Shown here in pieces: positions 46,124-56,744 of a DNA stretch of 64,000 bases. Source of the DNA: Cladosporium sp. IMV 00045 (Eukaryota; Ascomycota; Dothideomycetes; Cladosporiales; Cladosporiaceae); contig MSJI02000883.1 in NCBI GenBank assembly GCA_001931905.2, forward strand, positions 1 through 64,000. The letters run 5' to 3'. The notes under the pieces are model-generated. The model was not told the origin of the DNA. It worked only from the letters and a program-made list of their open reading frames with translations, and made no database searches. The position numbers and the translations under genes were made by a program. The first letter of the stretch is position 1. Each line of letters begins with the position of its first letter.

Positions 46124-46576
46124 TCATTCAGCAGGCGCCACAGTCTTATTGTGCTCCTGCCTTCTGACCCGCCGACCGCCCTCATTCTCAAGCACCAGCA
46201 ACGTCCCAGCAAAAGCTACACCAACACAAGTAGCAGCCATGAGACTGACTCCAACAATATTCGGTCGGAACAAACCCTGCTGAAGCAAGCGCGTGGTGCT
46301 GAAATAACTATGCGTGCCATGCGCCACGCAGAGGCTGCCACTCCCGACCAGCACAGCGGCAGCGACCTTGGTGTTGCTGTTCTCCAGCTGCAGCAGATGA
46401 GGCGAGATGGCAGCAAAGGCTTCTACTTTCTCCAAAGCGACTCCGAGAGCGATGAACCCGAGGCCACTCCTGGCCCAGGCGAGAAATGTTCGTTCGCTGG
46501 CGAGAAGGTCACGAGCCACGGAGCCAGTGTTTTTCATCGGAGCAGCCCGAAAGGAGGAGAAGATGCGGCCGAACAT
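46124..46576 (-). CDS. DUF202 family small membrane protein
   Basis: Single exon, 150 residues, ATG 46576. It contains the DUF202 signature near the N-terminus (RDLLASERTFLAWARSGLGFIALG). Three hydrophobic segments follow at about residues 33-50, 68-85 and 103-122. DUF202 proteins occur from bacteria (YidH-type) to fungi and are integral membrane proteins without an assigned reaction. The Arg-containing N-terminus MFGRIFSSFRAAP could direct it to an organelle, but this is not certain. It is divergent from the M18 aminopeptidase gene, with 263 bp between starts. Confidence 0.88.
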   Translation of the reverse strand: MFGRIFSSFRAAPMKNTGSVARDLLASERTFLAWARSGLGFIALGVALEKVEAFAAISPHLLQLENSNTKVAAAVLVGSGSLCVAHGTHSYFSTTRLLQQGLFRPNIVGVSLMAATCVGVAFAGTLLVLENEGGRRVRRQEHNKTVAPAE

Positions 46577-46839
46577 TATCGTTGTGCTCCCAGTGAGTAG
46601 TGGCAGATCCGACGGCAGCAGTAGTACAGATCGCGTGGCCTAGACGAAAAAGAAGAAATGCACTAATAATCCGTTATCCGAGGTTGATTGCTGGGGGCGA
46701 AGTAGTGTTGGTGTCAGGAACAGGAAGGGCGGCTTTTGAGACGTTTTGACATCACACGACCAACCAACCAAACACAACCAGCAGTTGTCGCTGTCCGTCT
46801 CGCTCGCTTCCACCGCGAGCACTCACCATTCCAACATTC

Positions 46840-48569
46840 ATGAACCTCAACCCATACTTGCTCTCGACAAGAACATCTGCCACACGAGTTTTCGCGTCTT
46901 TCAATTACATCAGCTCCACCAAGAGAAGCTTCGGCAGGATGGCTTCCAAAGCTTCATTGGAGAGAGCCGAGGACTTTGTCTCATTCCTTAACGCCTCGCC
47001 TACGCCATACCATGCAGTGGCCTCAGCGAAGCAGCGCCTGGAGAAGGCCGGTTTCAAGCAGATCAAGGTTTGTAATTCCTTATCGTCTGAACATACAGAA
47101 GATGTCGCTAACAGCGCCTTGCCCGACAGGAACGCGATCCATGGAACTCAACTCTCCACCCCGGCGGCAAGTACTACCTGACCCGCAACACGAGCACTAT
47201 CATCGCATTCGCAATCGGCAATGCGTGGAAACCTGGAAACCCCGTGGGCATGGTTGGCGCGCACACCGATTCTCCCTGCCTTCGCATCAAGCCCGTCTCT
47301 AGGCGCAGCGGCGAGGGTTTCATGCAAGTTGGTGTTGAGACCTACGGAGGCGGAATGTGGCACACATGGTTCGACCGCGACTTGGGCGTTGCGGGTCGCT
47401 TGATGGTCAAGGGCAAGGACGGCGCGGTCGAGCAAAAGCTGGTCAGGATCAACAAGCCCGTGTGCAGGATTCCTAATCTGGCGGTACACTTTGGAGGCAG
47501 CGTGCCGTTCGAGTTCAACAAGGAGGCCCAGCTGTTCCCTATCACCGGCCTGGTATCTGCAGAGCTCAACCGCACGGGCATGACGGCCGAGGACACTCGC
47601 AAGGCAGAGGCCGATGCTGAGAGGGATTCCTCGTTCGAACCGCTCAAGACTCCCACGCAAAGGCACCACCCTTACCTGATCACGCTCCTCGCCCAGAACG
47701 CAGGCGTCGAGCCTTCAGCAATCGTCGACTTCGAATGTGTTCTCTTCGACACCCAGCCTGCCTGCATCGGCGGACTCAACGACGAATTCGTCTTCTCCGC
47801 CCGCCTCGACAACCTGGGCATGACCTACTGCGCCGTGGAAGGCCTTATCCAATCCCTCACATCACCCTCCGCCCTCTCCAACGACCACACAATTCGCCTG
47901 ATAGCCTGCTTCGACCACGAAGAAATCGGCAGCACCTCCGCCCAAGGCGCCGACAGCAGCATGCTGCCGGGCATAATCCGCCGCCTCTCCTGCCTGCCCT
48001 CCAGCAGCTCCGCGTCCAGCGAACAAAGCTACGACAAAATCAGCAGCGCGAGCAGCAGCCACTCCTCCGACGACACTTCCACCGCGCACGAGCAAACCCT
48101 CGCGACCTCCTTCCTCGTCTCCGCCGACATGGCCCACAGCATCAACCCCAACTACTCGCACAAATACGAGCCGGAGCACAAACCGCACATGAACGCCGGC
48201 ACGGTGATCAAAATAAACGCCAACCAGCGCTACGCCACCAACTCGCCGGGCATCGTGCTGCTGCAGGAATGCGCGCGTCGCGCGAAACCCGCTTCGTTCC
48301 AATTGCCCGGCTCTAAAGCCGCGCGCGAGGGCAAGGGCGTGCCTCTGCAGTTGTTTGTGGTGCGCAACGACTGTCCTTGCGGAAGCACTATTGGGCCGAT
48401 GCTCAGTGCCGCGTTGGGCGCGAGGACGATCGATGTGGGAAATCCGCAGCTGGCTATGCATTCGATTCGCGAGACGGGGGGTGCGCATGATGTGGAGCAT
48501 GGTGTGAATTTGTTTGATAGCTTTTTCGAGCATTTCGGAGAGCTGGAGGGGAAGATTCTGGTTGATTAG
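46840..48569 (+). CDS. Aspartyl aminopeptidase, M18 family
   Basis: Two exons, 46840-47067 and 47130-48569, give 555 residues. M18 marks include GAHTDSP with the first metal-ligand His (about residue 121), FSARLDNLGM with the bridging Asp, the metal-binding CFDHEEIGS, SADMAHSINPNY, and MHSIRE with the late His. It removes N-terminal Asp/Glu from peptides and works as a large oligomer. Two points are unusual. Thirty-three residues precede a second in-frame ATG (46939, MASKASLE); they are rich in Ser, Arg and Thr with few acidic residues, like a mitochondrial presequence. A Ser-rich insertion of about 30 residues lies between RRLSCLPSS and the SFLVSADMAH block. Confidence 0.93.
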
Positions 48570-49881
48570 ATGTTGTTTGGTATGAGATGATTGTGCAATG
48601 TGTAGATGAGATTGAACGAGTTACCTTTAGCGAGACGGAACTATCTTTGTACTCAGCCCTGTTTCGTCTTCGCAAGCTTCGTGTTTCTTTGTGCATTGGT
48701 ATCTCATGCTGACGAAAGAATGCTCAGCAGCGAGGTGCTCAAAAACACAAGGTGACTGTCACCATAGGCTGGGCCTGAATTATAGCGCAAATGATCCAGG
48801 AAGGGAAGCGGGGCGTTCATGTAAGTGAAATCAGCATGTAAGTGAGATCGTCATGTAAGTGAGATTGGTATGTCAGAAAGCAAAAGCGCATTCCAACACG
48901 AAGACACAATGCGGACCGTCCTCCATGTTCATAGCAACTAGCGACAGTTTCGCTTACGAGCAGTCCGCAGCAGAATGGATGGCATCAAGTCTACCATCCG
49001 TGTTAGCATATCAACGGCGTTTGGCTGACAACACGCGCCTCGCCACCACCGATACCCTTCAACCACATTTCTGGGTTTTCGTAGAGAATACTCGACCTCA
49101 ATTCTGCGATAAGTTCGTTCAGATTGACTGATTTCAAGAGGACCCCTTCAATGGCACGAATATGTATTTTCTGTAATGTCGAGTCTCTCAGCGATGAGGA
49201 TGGCTTTCGAAAGCAGGGCGACCTCATCATATGGTCTGACCTCCCTCAAGGATCTCAATCCAGATTTGAATGCAGCTACTTGCCTCCCGTCAACACAAAC
49301 AATCCAAATTCAAGCTCTCGATCCATCGCCTTTCCTTCCATTCTCAACTGACCATCCCAGGAGTCGCGCGCCCAGAGAGAGGTCCAGCCCTCAGGCCAAA
49401 TCTGAACAATCCCCTCCATCACGCCAGCCAGCCAGCCAGCTTTCGCCCCTCCCCAAATCCCCACTTCACAAGCCAAACGCCCCCTCCAAACCGCCAACCC
49501 AAAAACAACCTAGACCGCGCCAGAACCCAACACAAACCACAACTACCAGCACTAAGGCCAAAAACGATAAGGTAAGCAAGACACATCAGCGATCGAAGCC
49601 GCTATCCCACCCAATGCGCTCACCCCTTAGCCTCCGCTTGGATCCGACCTATTGTGCTGGGGCGTTTCAGCCTGGTGCTGTTTGGTGCTAGATCTCGAGA
49701 GCATAGCTACAACTACTACTGTTGGGAGATTGCTTGATCTGGGTTGGTTTGCTGGACTAGACTAGGTGAGGGTGGAGCCTTTTGATCCTTCAAGAGGGAC
49801 GTTGAGGATCATTGGTTTTGGGTATTGGGGAGTTGGACCAATTGGGTTCTGTCTCGATGATATAAAGTGCTTGTGTACTTT
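48570..49881. other. Intergenic spacer with short tandem repeat
   Basis: 1.3 kb. At 48818-48872 there are about three imperfect copies of an 18-bp unit containing catgtaagtgagat. No gene is supported; frames around 49003-49691 lack motifs. The GC-poor, low-complexity cca/aac-rich part (49400-49560) is not convincingly coding. Confidence 0.4.
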
Positions 49882-50709
49882 ATGGCTCTGAGTGTGGAGG
49901 GGTTTGGGAGGGCGATTGGGGGTTTTGAGAGGGCTTGGAGGGAAGTTGTGGATGATGAAGGTAGAGATGGAAATGTAGACGGGACATGGCAGGATGTGAG
50001 GGTTTGTGAGAGTGTGAGTTCTTCGTTATTTGCCACGCTTTCTATCTAGCGATGATGCACTGAGGTCGGTTTTGTTGCTGACAAGAGCTTTCTTCTTCCA
50101 CTTTAACAGTTCGGCGCAAAGTACCTACGGATCACGCGAGGTCTGCCAGATATTCCCTCCGCCTCTAGAACGAGCCGAGAACGAAACCCCTTTCCAATCG
50201 ACAACGACTTCGCACCCGAGGAAGAAGAAAAAGAAGTAGAAGAAAACGACCCCGAAGCCCTCCCCCTTCCCATCCCCTTCCCACAAAACCCACCCAAACC
50301 CGCAGCAGCAGTCCTCTACACCATCCACCACTCACCCACCTACCTCGTCCCCGTCCTCTATCTAACATTCCTCGACCCATCCAAGAACAAACCTCTCCCG
50401 CTCCCCTCCCCCTCCGAAATCTACACCCTGCTGGTCCCCGCCGAGCTCAAAGCGCCCCTGCGCCACGTTGGAGTCATGGGAGCGCTGAGCATGGCCGAGC
50501 ACCCCGTGAGTGGCGCGCCGGCGTATTTCGTGCATCCTTGCAGGACGCGGGAAGTTTTGGGGGCGTTGGTTGGGGGTGGAGGGGAAGCTGGTTTGAGAGG
50601 TGATGGGGAGGCACTGGAGTACCTCATGCGCTGGTTTGGGGTCATTGGTACGAGTGTCGGGTTGAGTGTGCCGGTTGGGGTGGCGGTGAGAGTTGCTGGG
50701 ATGTCATGA
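49882..50709 (+). CDS. ATG10: Atg10-like autophagy E2 enzyme
   Basis: Two exons, 49882-50013 and 50110-50709, give 243 residues. Intron 1 (96 nt) has a GTGAGT donor and a TTTAACAG acceptor. The C-terminal part matches the Autophagy_act_C (Atg3/Atg10) domain: LYTIHHSPTYLVPVLYL, then GALSMAEHPVSGAPAYFVHPCRT. The Cys in HPCRT is the catalytic thioester residue. The length and lack of the Atg3 N- and C-terminal regions favour Atg10, the E2 that conjugates Atg12 to Atg5. An acidic, Pro-rich linker (EEEEKEVEENDPEA) lies between the halves. The N-terminal exon (FERAWREVVDDEG) is less conserved, so the start is less certain. Confidence 0.82.
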
Positions 50710-50970
50710 GGTGGGCTTGAGGGAGGTGTTAGAATGGGTTGTGTGTTGGTTTTGGGATTTGTTCATGATAGTGATACCAACTGGTGTGTTTTTTTCCGTT
50801 CGAGCTTGTTACTCGGTTTCTCTGCGTTTGTCCAGCCTACTTGTGCCTCCCGTGAGTTTCCCATTGCTCCGTCTCCCACTCCTCCGTCTTGGGGTATCAA
50901 TCGCAAGTGTGTAATCCTGCCTGTCTGGGCCTCGGTTCTTCTCTCCCACCGCGTCAATGCTTTGACTACC

Positions 50971-51658
50971 TCATTCATCGTCACTCATTTCCATCTCCGA
51001 CCCTTCCTCGTCCATCGGCGCATCTTCATTATCGCTCTCTTCGCGCGGTCTCTTCGTGCCTTGCGGACTGGGCGCATTCTGTGCAGCAGCAGGAGGGGCG
51101 AGTCCAGGTGGTGCCAGACCAGGTGGAGGAATACCAGGTGGAGGCACGCCGGTCGCAACGCCAGGAGGCGCATGTCCAGGCGGTGGAGGGAGGGCGTTCG
51201 CGGGCTGTGCTTTCTGCTCGGGCTGGCCTGGTTGGAGGGGAGGGTCATATTGGCCGGTCATCTTGGAGAGGGTCTTGCTCTTCTCCTTCGCGTAGCTGAT
51301 TTTCTGCGGCAAATTTGTTAGCTCTTCTGTGTTCTTGACCTCGCGAGAAAAAGGCAACCGCGCAACATACCATTTCCCGGCCGTAGAACTCAAAGCCTTG
51401 ACACGCTCTCATGGCCTGAGTCGCGGAGTGCACGTCGCGGAACAGCACGTGCGCCTGGCCGCGCATTTTGCTCGTCTTCACGGCGGTGATGTCCAGTACG
51501 GGGCCGAAGGTGGAAAAGAGCATGTAGAGGGAGCGCTTGAGGTCGTGTTTTTGGAGCTTCTCGGGCAGATTTTGGATATAGAGTGATTGGTTGGGCTGGG
51601 TGCGCTGGTCGACGGACATGTTGGATGTGCTTGTCTTTGCGACGGTGGTGGTGGCCAT
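50971..51658 (-). CDS. U1A/U2B''-type snRNP RRM protein
   Basis: Two exons, 51658-51371 and 51303-50971, give 206 residues. One canonical RRM is seen: RNP2 SLYIQNLPE (about 25-33) and RNP1 RGQAHVLF (66-73). The helix KHDLKRSLYMLFSTFG and the VKTSKMRG loop are typical of U1A/U2B''/SNF proteins that bind U1 or U2 snRNA stem-loops. After the intron comes ISYAKEKSK, the family's extension, then a Pro/Gly/Ala-rich linker and an acidic tail (EMEMSDDE). The second RRM of animal U1A is absent, as in yeast Msl1, so a U2 B'' role is slightly favoured. Nuclear, spliceosomal. Confidence 0.9.
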
Positions 51659-52000
51659 GGTGGAGGATTTGAGGGTGGGAGGGAGGAAGGGTGGTGGTCG
51701 TCGCGTGTCGGGGCAGTAAGTGAATTAATCAAATTGATCATCGAATTGAAGCTTTGGCTTTGGTTCCTGCCTCGCTGGTCTCTCTCCACGTCGGCGTTCG
51801 GCCGGAGCTGCGTCACGACGCCAAGTGGAGGGACGACAGGCGATCAACCGCCAGGCAGCTCTAACTACTCCTCACTCTACAACATCACCATTGAACAATT
51901 GCAGTGACAGTAGAGTGATCTCCCCTCCTGTCAGTTGCAAAAAAGACTGCCAACCCCTCGAAATTCAAATTATACCACCCAACCAACCAATCCACCAACC
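51659..52000. promoter_or_regulatory. Shared promoter of the snRNP protein and ARPC1 genes
   Basis: 342 bp between divergent starts. The leader before 52001 is a CCAACC-rich, A-favouring context (ccaccaaccATGG), typical of highly expressed fungal genes. Confidence 0.5.
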
Positions 52001-53107
52001 ATGGCCGCTCCCGAAGTCCACCACCTCTTCCACGCTCCCATCGCCGACCACTCCTTCTCTGCCGACCGCAGCACCCTCGCCGTCACCCGCTCCAACAACG
52101 TCGAGCTGTACTGCAAGCAAGGAAACCAGTACCGCCTGCAGGATGAGCTCCGTGGCCATGACAAGCTCATTACCGGCGTCGACATCGCCCCGAACAGCGG
52201 CCGCATTGTGACCTGCTCTCAGGACCGCAACGCCTACGTCTGGGAACCCAGCCAGACTGGCGAGTGGAAGCCCACACTCGTACTTCTCCGTATCAACCGT
52301 GCTGCCACTTGTGTGCGCTGGTGCCCCAACGAATCCAAGTTCGCCGTCGGCTCCGGAGCCCGCATCATCGCCATCTGCTACTTCGAGGAAGAGAACGACT
52401 GGTGGGTGTCCAAGCACCTGAAGAAGCCTCTCCGCTCCACCGTCACCAGTGTCGCATGGCACCCTAACAGCGTGCTGCTCGCCGCTGGCAGCACGGACGG
52501 CCACGCCCGCGTCTTCAGCTCCTTCATCAAGGGCGCCGACGCCCGCCCCGAGCCAAGCGCCTGGGGTGAGCGCCTGCCCTTCAACACCGTCTGCGGCGAG
52601 TACCTGAACGGCACCGCCGGCTGGGTGCACAGCGTGGCCTTCTCGCCATCCGGCAACGCCCTCGCCTTCGCCGCGCACGACAGCAGCGTCACAGTCGTCT
52701 ACCCCTCTGCGCCCGAGCAGCCTCCCCAGGCCGTCATCTCCATCTCCACGCAGATGCTGCCGTTCGCCGACCTCCTCTGGATCTCCGAGAGCGAAATCGT
52801 CTGCGCCGGCTACGACTGCGAAGCCTACCGCCTGAGCGGCAACGAGAACGGTTGGCAATTGACCGGGTCGGTCGAGAAAGCCAACGGCGGCGGCAGACAG
52901 GGCGGGCAGGAGCAGGAGGAGAGCGCGAGGAATTTGTTCAGGGCTATGGATCTGCGCGGTCGCGCGGGCGGGAATGAGAACACGAAGTTGTCCACGGTCC
53001 ACCAGAACTCGATCAACAAGGTGCGCTCGTACCAAGAGAGCGGCGGGCAGGTGCAGAAGATCAGCACGGCTGGTGTGGATGGTCGTGTTGTCGTGTGGAA
53101 CTTGTAG
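52001..53107 (+). CDS. ARC40: Actin-related protein 2/3 complex subunit 1 (ARPC1/p41)
   Basis: Single exon, 368 residues, ATG at 52001. It consists of WD40 repeats over its whole length (LRGHDKLITGVDIAP, SQDRNAYVWEP, STVTSVAWHPNSVLLAAGSTD, HSVAFSPSGNALAFAAHD, and the terminal STAGVDGRVVVWNL). The ARPC1-specific insert is present near residues 280-330 (SARNLFRAMDLRGR), the region that contacts N-WASP and actin. Length and order match yeast Arc40. It is a core subunit for branched actin nucleation at endocytic patches. The long minus-strand open frame across this gene is a shadow of its biased codon use. Confidence 0.95.
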   Translation: MAAPEVHHLFHAPIADHSFSADRSTLAVTRSNNVELYCKQGNQYRLQDELRGHDKLITGVDIAPNSGRIVTCSQDRNAYVWEPSQTGEWKPTLVLLRINRAATCVRWCPNESKFAVGSGARIIAICYFEEENDWWVSKHLKKPLRSTVTSVAWHPNSVLLAAGSTDGHARVFSSFIKGADARPEPSAWGERLPFNTVCGEYLNGTAGWVHSVAFSPSGNALAFAAHDSSVTVVYPSAPEQPPQAVISISTQMLPFADLLWISESEIVCAGYDCEAYRLSGNENGWQLTGSVEKANGGGRQGGQEQEESARNLFRAMDLRGRAGGNENTKLSTVHQNSINKVRSYQESGGQVQKISTAGVDGRVVVWNL

Positions 53108-53351
53108 GATGTTCGCGAATGGCAAAGGTGGGATTTCTGTGGACTTTCGGACTTGATAGACTTGCGATACGCTACGCTATGCGATGCTAAATACCAATTA
53201 CAAGAGGATTTGAAAGACATCAGGCCGGCTTACTACGCCACTACTACTCAGAAATACAAAGAAATAATTGAAGAAAACGTCGCCATGTCTTCAATCACCA
53301 TTGCCTCACTCCGCTTCTTCCCGGGAGGATTCTGCCTTTAGAGAATTGACC

Positions 53352-54095
53352 CTAGTTCGTCGGATAAGGATACGCCTCTCCCTTACTCTTGGGCTCCTTC
53401 TCCTCTTTCGGACCGTCAGCCTTAGGCGTCGGATACGGATACGGATCCTCCTTGCTCTCCGAACCCTTCCTCTTAGGATCCCCAGCCTTAGGCGTCGGAT
53501 AAGGATACGGATCCTCCTTCGACTTGGTCGAAACCGTAGCCGTGCTCGTCGTCGGCGCCGCTGTTACGGTCTTCTTTGTCGAAGAGGAAGACGGCGCAGG
53601 CGCAGCGCTTGTGGGAAGCTGGTTCGGCGGCGCCTGGGAGAGAGAGCTGTACTTTGGCGGATGCGTTGGTTTGCTGGGTGGGGTGGTGGAAGTGCCGCTG
53701 CTTTCCCCCTTAGGTGTGGGCGTGAATGTGCGGAAACTTATTGGGGCGGAAGAAGAGCTGCTGGTCGAGGAAGATTTAGGAGGAACCTTCTCTTTCACGC
53801 TCTCACTCGAACTAGACGGCACAGTAAACGTGCTCTTCGGTCCGCTCGCGCGCGTTGCGCTGAGGGTGCCGTTGATGGTGGAAAAGATGATGGGGGTGAT
53901 GACGGTCGTGCTGGGTTTGCGCAGGACTGCGGGAGTGCTGGCGTTCGGGACGTAGATTGTAGACGTCTCGATTGGAGCGTAGGCGAAGACGGTTGTGGTT
54001 GAGACGCTTGTGATGGTTTTTGTGACTTCGCGCGCGATCAAGCTGGCGAGTGCTGGGCTGGCCAGTAAGGCGGTTGTAAGGATGGGGAGGAACAT
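53352..54095 (-). CDS. Secreted Ser/Thr-rich protein with C-terminal PYPYPTP repeats
   Basis: Single exon, 247 residues, ATG 54095. Residues 1-18 are a signal peptide (FLPILTTALLASPALAS). The body is Ser/Thr/Pro-rich, a likely target for O-mannosylation. The C-terminus has three tandem units of about 22-24 residues, each with the core SKEDPYPYPTPKA or a variant (KSKGEAYPYPTN in the last), separated by Lys-rich spacers. A basic triplet KRK in the first spacer could be a Kex2-type site. There is no GPI signal at the end. It is probably a cell-wall or secreted protein; an effector role cannot be judged. Confidence 0.75.
   Translation of the reverse strand: MFLPILTTALLASPALASLIAREVTKTITSVSTTTVFAYAPIETSTIYVPNASTPAVLRKPSTTVITPIIFSTINGTLSATRASGPKSTFTVPSSSSESVKEKVPPKSSSTSSSSSAPISFRTFTPTPKGESSGTSTTPPSKPTHPPKYSSLSQAPPNQLPTSAAPAPSSSSTKKTVTAAPTTSTATVSTKSKEDPYPYPTPKAGDPKRKGSESKEDPYPYPTPKADGPKEEKEPKSKGEAYPYPTN
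53356..53530. repeat. Coding tandem repeat of about 70 bp
   Basis: DNA units with the shared core gccttaggcgtcggata.ggatacgg(atcctcctt) recur within the 3' end of the secreted-protein gene: two nearly identical copies and a diverged terminal one. The protein repeats are therefore recent. Confidence 0.75.
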
Positions 54096-55156
54096 TGTTT
54101 GGTTCGGTTGGGGTTTGGTTGGTTGGTGGGTTTTGCTTTGGATGTATGGGTTTGGATATTACTGATATCGAACGATAGTCGCTGGGGAAACAATTTGTGG
54201 TAATGCTGCCGGAAGGTGCGTCGGGGTGCATTTGTAGATATATGGCCTTTGATATTAAAGGGTAGAACAATGGACCGATTGAAGAGTCGAGAGAAGTCAT
54301 TGTTGTAGGAACAATGATGAGTGATCTCGTGGGCGCGTTGACAAAGAACTGCTTGTTATAGATTGGCGAGTCAAAGGAGAACAATGATTTAGGGTAATTG
54401 ATCGATATGACTGGTCGACTATCGATCATGGATAATCCGTACCTCGTATATATGGTCCATAGAGCGATTGTTGATTGAGTAAGCTCGAGAATATCTCGTT
54501 TGACCTGAGGAAGCAATATACTAATCCTTGCTGACTGGCCTGCATGCGGCGAAACGCCACACAGATAAATTTGCATTCGTCTATGTATGAGGCCGCATTC
54601 GCTGCAAAACGACATATCATGTTCTAGCAAGGTACTTTGTAAAAAGAGAACAAATATGATTAAACAAAAGAGAATCATTTGGGTTGTATCAGCACATTTG
54701 AGTTCTATCGACGGGGCCAGACCGGGAAGCGGATGCAAGTGGCATTTGCAGGCGTCAGCTGCGGGTCGCCACCCTCGGAGGTAGCTGTTGAACATCAATC
54801 TGGCTCATGATGAGTTTCGAATCGTTGATACTACAAAGAAGGGCAGACTGGTAGTATCATATGAAGATATAGAATCGCTCCCCGATAATGGACCCACTCA
54901 GGTCTGGCGCCGGATGGGCTCCCCGCACAAGCGTTCGCTAAAATCAACGACGATTGCCACGGCACGGGCTAGACCAAAAGACGAAAAAGCTAACACCCTC
55001 CCTGTCTACAGCTTTGAATCTGTTGGAATATGCCTACAGTTGCATAGAGTGGGCTGATACGCAGGCCTTGGATAGTGGTCTGATCGAGCTGGAGGTGTAG
55101 CAAGCCAGAGTTACAGCAACGACATTTGCATCCTCTGGATTCTGGACACAACGACC
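54096..55156. other. Intergenic spacer, nothing recognised
   Basis: 1.06 kb between two divergent genes. A long minus-strand open frame extends from 54798 into the secreted-protein gene, but its composition is not coding-like. Confidence 0.45.
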
Positions 55157-56311
55157 ATGCGAGGAGCCAGATCATACTCGACGACGACGGATGAACGCTC
55201 TCCGTTGCTTGGAGTCAATCCATCCCTCAACGGACAGAATGGTCACGCTACATGTATAGACCATCACACTCAATTCTGCAAACTCGTCGGCGTCACACCT
55301 CACACTACACCACCAGGTCAAGAACATAGCCCCCATCCTCAATCACTCTACGCTCGCGCTCTTCAACGACGTCACAATCAGTCTTTCCTCTATGTCCTCA
55401 CAGCCACCTTGATCAATGGCTTGCTCCTCTCCCAAGTCGTTCTCGGAGCAGCCCTCACCGCGCTGGCAGCCAGCAACAGCAGCCGCGTCCTCATCACCGT
55501 GTTCGGCGCGGCCAACACAGTCATAGCCGGAATCGTCGCATTTCTCAAATCCAGAGGCCAGCCTCTACGCGCTCGCATGTTCCGAGATGACCTCGACCGC
55601 GTCGTCGACGAAATCGAGTCTTCGGCCGTCATGTGGCTGGGGATCTCGAGCGGTATGCATGGCTACGACGCCATCGATACAGACGACCAGGTCACCGTTC
55701 GCAGCGAAGTGGCAAGACTGACACGCTTGTACGATCGTGCTGTCAAGGCAAACACGACGAATGACCCGGACTTATACGCTGCTGGTGGACCGGGCGATTT
55801 TCATCATGCTGCGCTGAGAGCGAGACCTGGTCAGCCGAACATGCCTACCATGGCACCCCAGCCGGCCATTCCTGCAGCTCCTGCGCCAGTAGCTCAAGCA
55901 CCAGCTGTAGAGCCGGCTGATGAAAGTCCTGCGACCAAAGCCCCATCTCCGAGTCCGACACCTAAACCGGCTGAAGATCCCAAGCCCGTCACAGAAGGCA
56001 ATCTTCCAGGGTCCGAAAATGCACCGCCCGACGCAAGCAAGGAACCTCTGATCCCCGTGCAAAACGACGGCACCACGCCATCTCCACCACCAGAGCAAGC
56101 ACCCATAAACGGCAATCAAACCACAGGAGCATCGACCCCAGCGACTCCGACAACAGAACAACCCGATCCAGACGCCAGCCCCGCAACCGCAGCTAGCTTC
56201 CCAGTGAAAGAAGAGAAACCAGCTGAGAAAACAAGCAAATCTACCAGGCTGGACGAGCTGCGAAGATCTGGAAGTGATGCCCAGGCTTTGTCGCCTTTTT
56301 TGAACATTTGA
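55157..56311 (+). CDS. SLATT_fungal two-transmembrane protein
   Basis: Single exon, 384 residues. Residues about 60-190 match the fungal SLATT domain. A basic helix (LYARALQRRHNQSFLYVLTA) leads into two closely spaced membrane helices, LINGLLLSQVVLGAALTAL and VLITVFGAANTVIAGIVAFL. Next comes the conserved cytosolic helix RARMFRDDLDRVVDEIES. The rest is a Pro/Ala/Ser-rich disordered tail of about 170 residues ending in a basic helix (STRLDELRRSG). SLATT domains are predicted pore-forming or membrane-perturbing effectors in bacterial nucleotide-signalling conflict systems; the fungal branch is proposed to act in similar death or stress responses. This is family inference; no partner gene (SMODS/SLOG) is seen here. 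Confidence 0.85.
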   Translation: MRGARSYSTTTDERSPLLGVNPSLNGQNGHATCIDHHTQFCKLVGVTPHTTPPGQEHSPHPQSLYARALQRRHNQSFLYVLTATLINGLLLSQVVLGAALTALAASNSSRVLITVFGAANTVIAGIVAFLKSRGQPLRARMFRDDLDRVVDEIESSAVMWLGISSGMHGYDAIDTDDQVTVRSEVARLTRLYDRAVKANTTNDPDLYAAGGPGDFHHAALRARPGQPNMPTMAPQPAIPAAPAPVAQAPAVEPADESPATKAPSPSPTPKPAEDPKPVTEGNLPGSENAPPDASKEPLIPVQNDGTTPSPPPEQAPINGNQTTGASTPATPTTEQPDPDASPATAASFPVKEEKPAEKTSKSTRLDELRRSGSDAQALSPFLNI

Positions 56312-56744
56312 TTGCTACATTGAGACTTGGGTAACTGGAACAGATCCCATCAAATATTGAACTTCATCCTGGATCTGTACCTGATAATAGCATGTGTCAT
56401 TTTTGGTTCAAAAAGGTCGAAATGCTCGCATGGAAGAGGCGGAAGAAAGGTCGAAAACAGATCGCGTTCAAATGCTGCTCATTTCATGAAGCTATGGATT
56501 GGCCGCCCTTGGCGACCATGAGAATGACCCAAAGAATAGCGGCCATGTTGGTGGAGTTCATGCACTGATAGCCAAAAAAGAGAAAAAAACGCCAATGGCC
56601 ATGCTACCAACACAAAAGCTGCTCGTAAAGAGCAATCTTTCCCGTCAGACTTCCGTATTCCCTAAAATCCAAAATTTTGCGGTGGTTATTGAGAATCGCC
56701 GGCATTTCTCACGATCTTCCATACCTTATCTCCGCTCCATTGTC
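56312..56744. other. Intergenic spacer, nothing recognised
   Basis: 433 bp between the stops of two convergent genes; no feature seen. Confidence 0.5.

Noticed and set aside
47862..48533. 223-codon minus-strand frame inside the M18 gene
   Set aside because: Shadow of a GC-rich coding exon with confirmed M18 motifs on the other strand.
51965..53125. 386-codon minus-strand open frame across ARPC1
   Set aside because: It mirrors the strongly biased third positions of the plus-strand WD40 gene, and its Ala/Gly/Val-rich sequence has no motif.
53812..54798. 328-codon minus-strand open frame upstream of and overlapping the secreted-protein gene
   Set aside because: Low-quality composition, overlaps the better-supported signal-peptide gene in another frame, and shows no domain.
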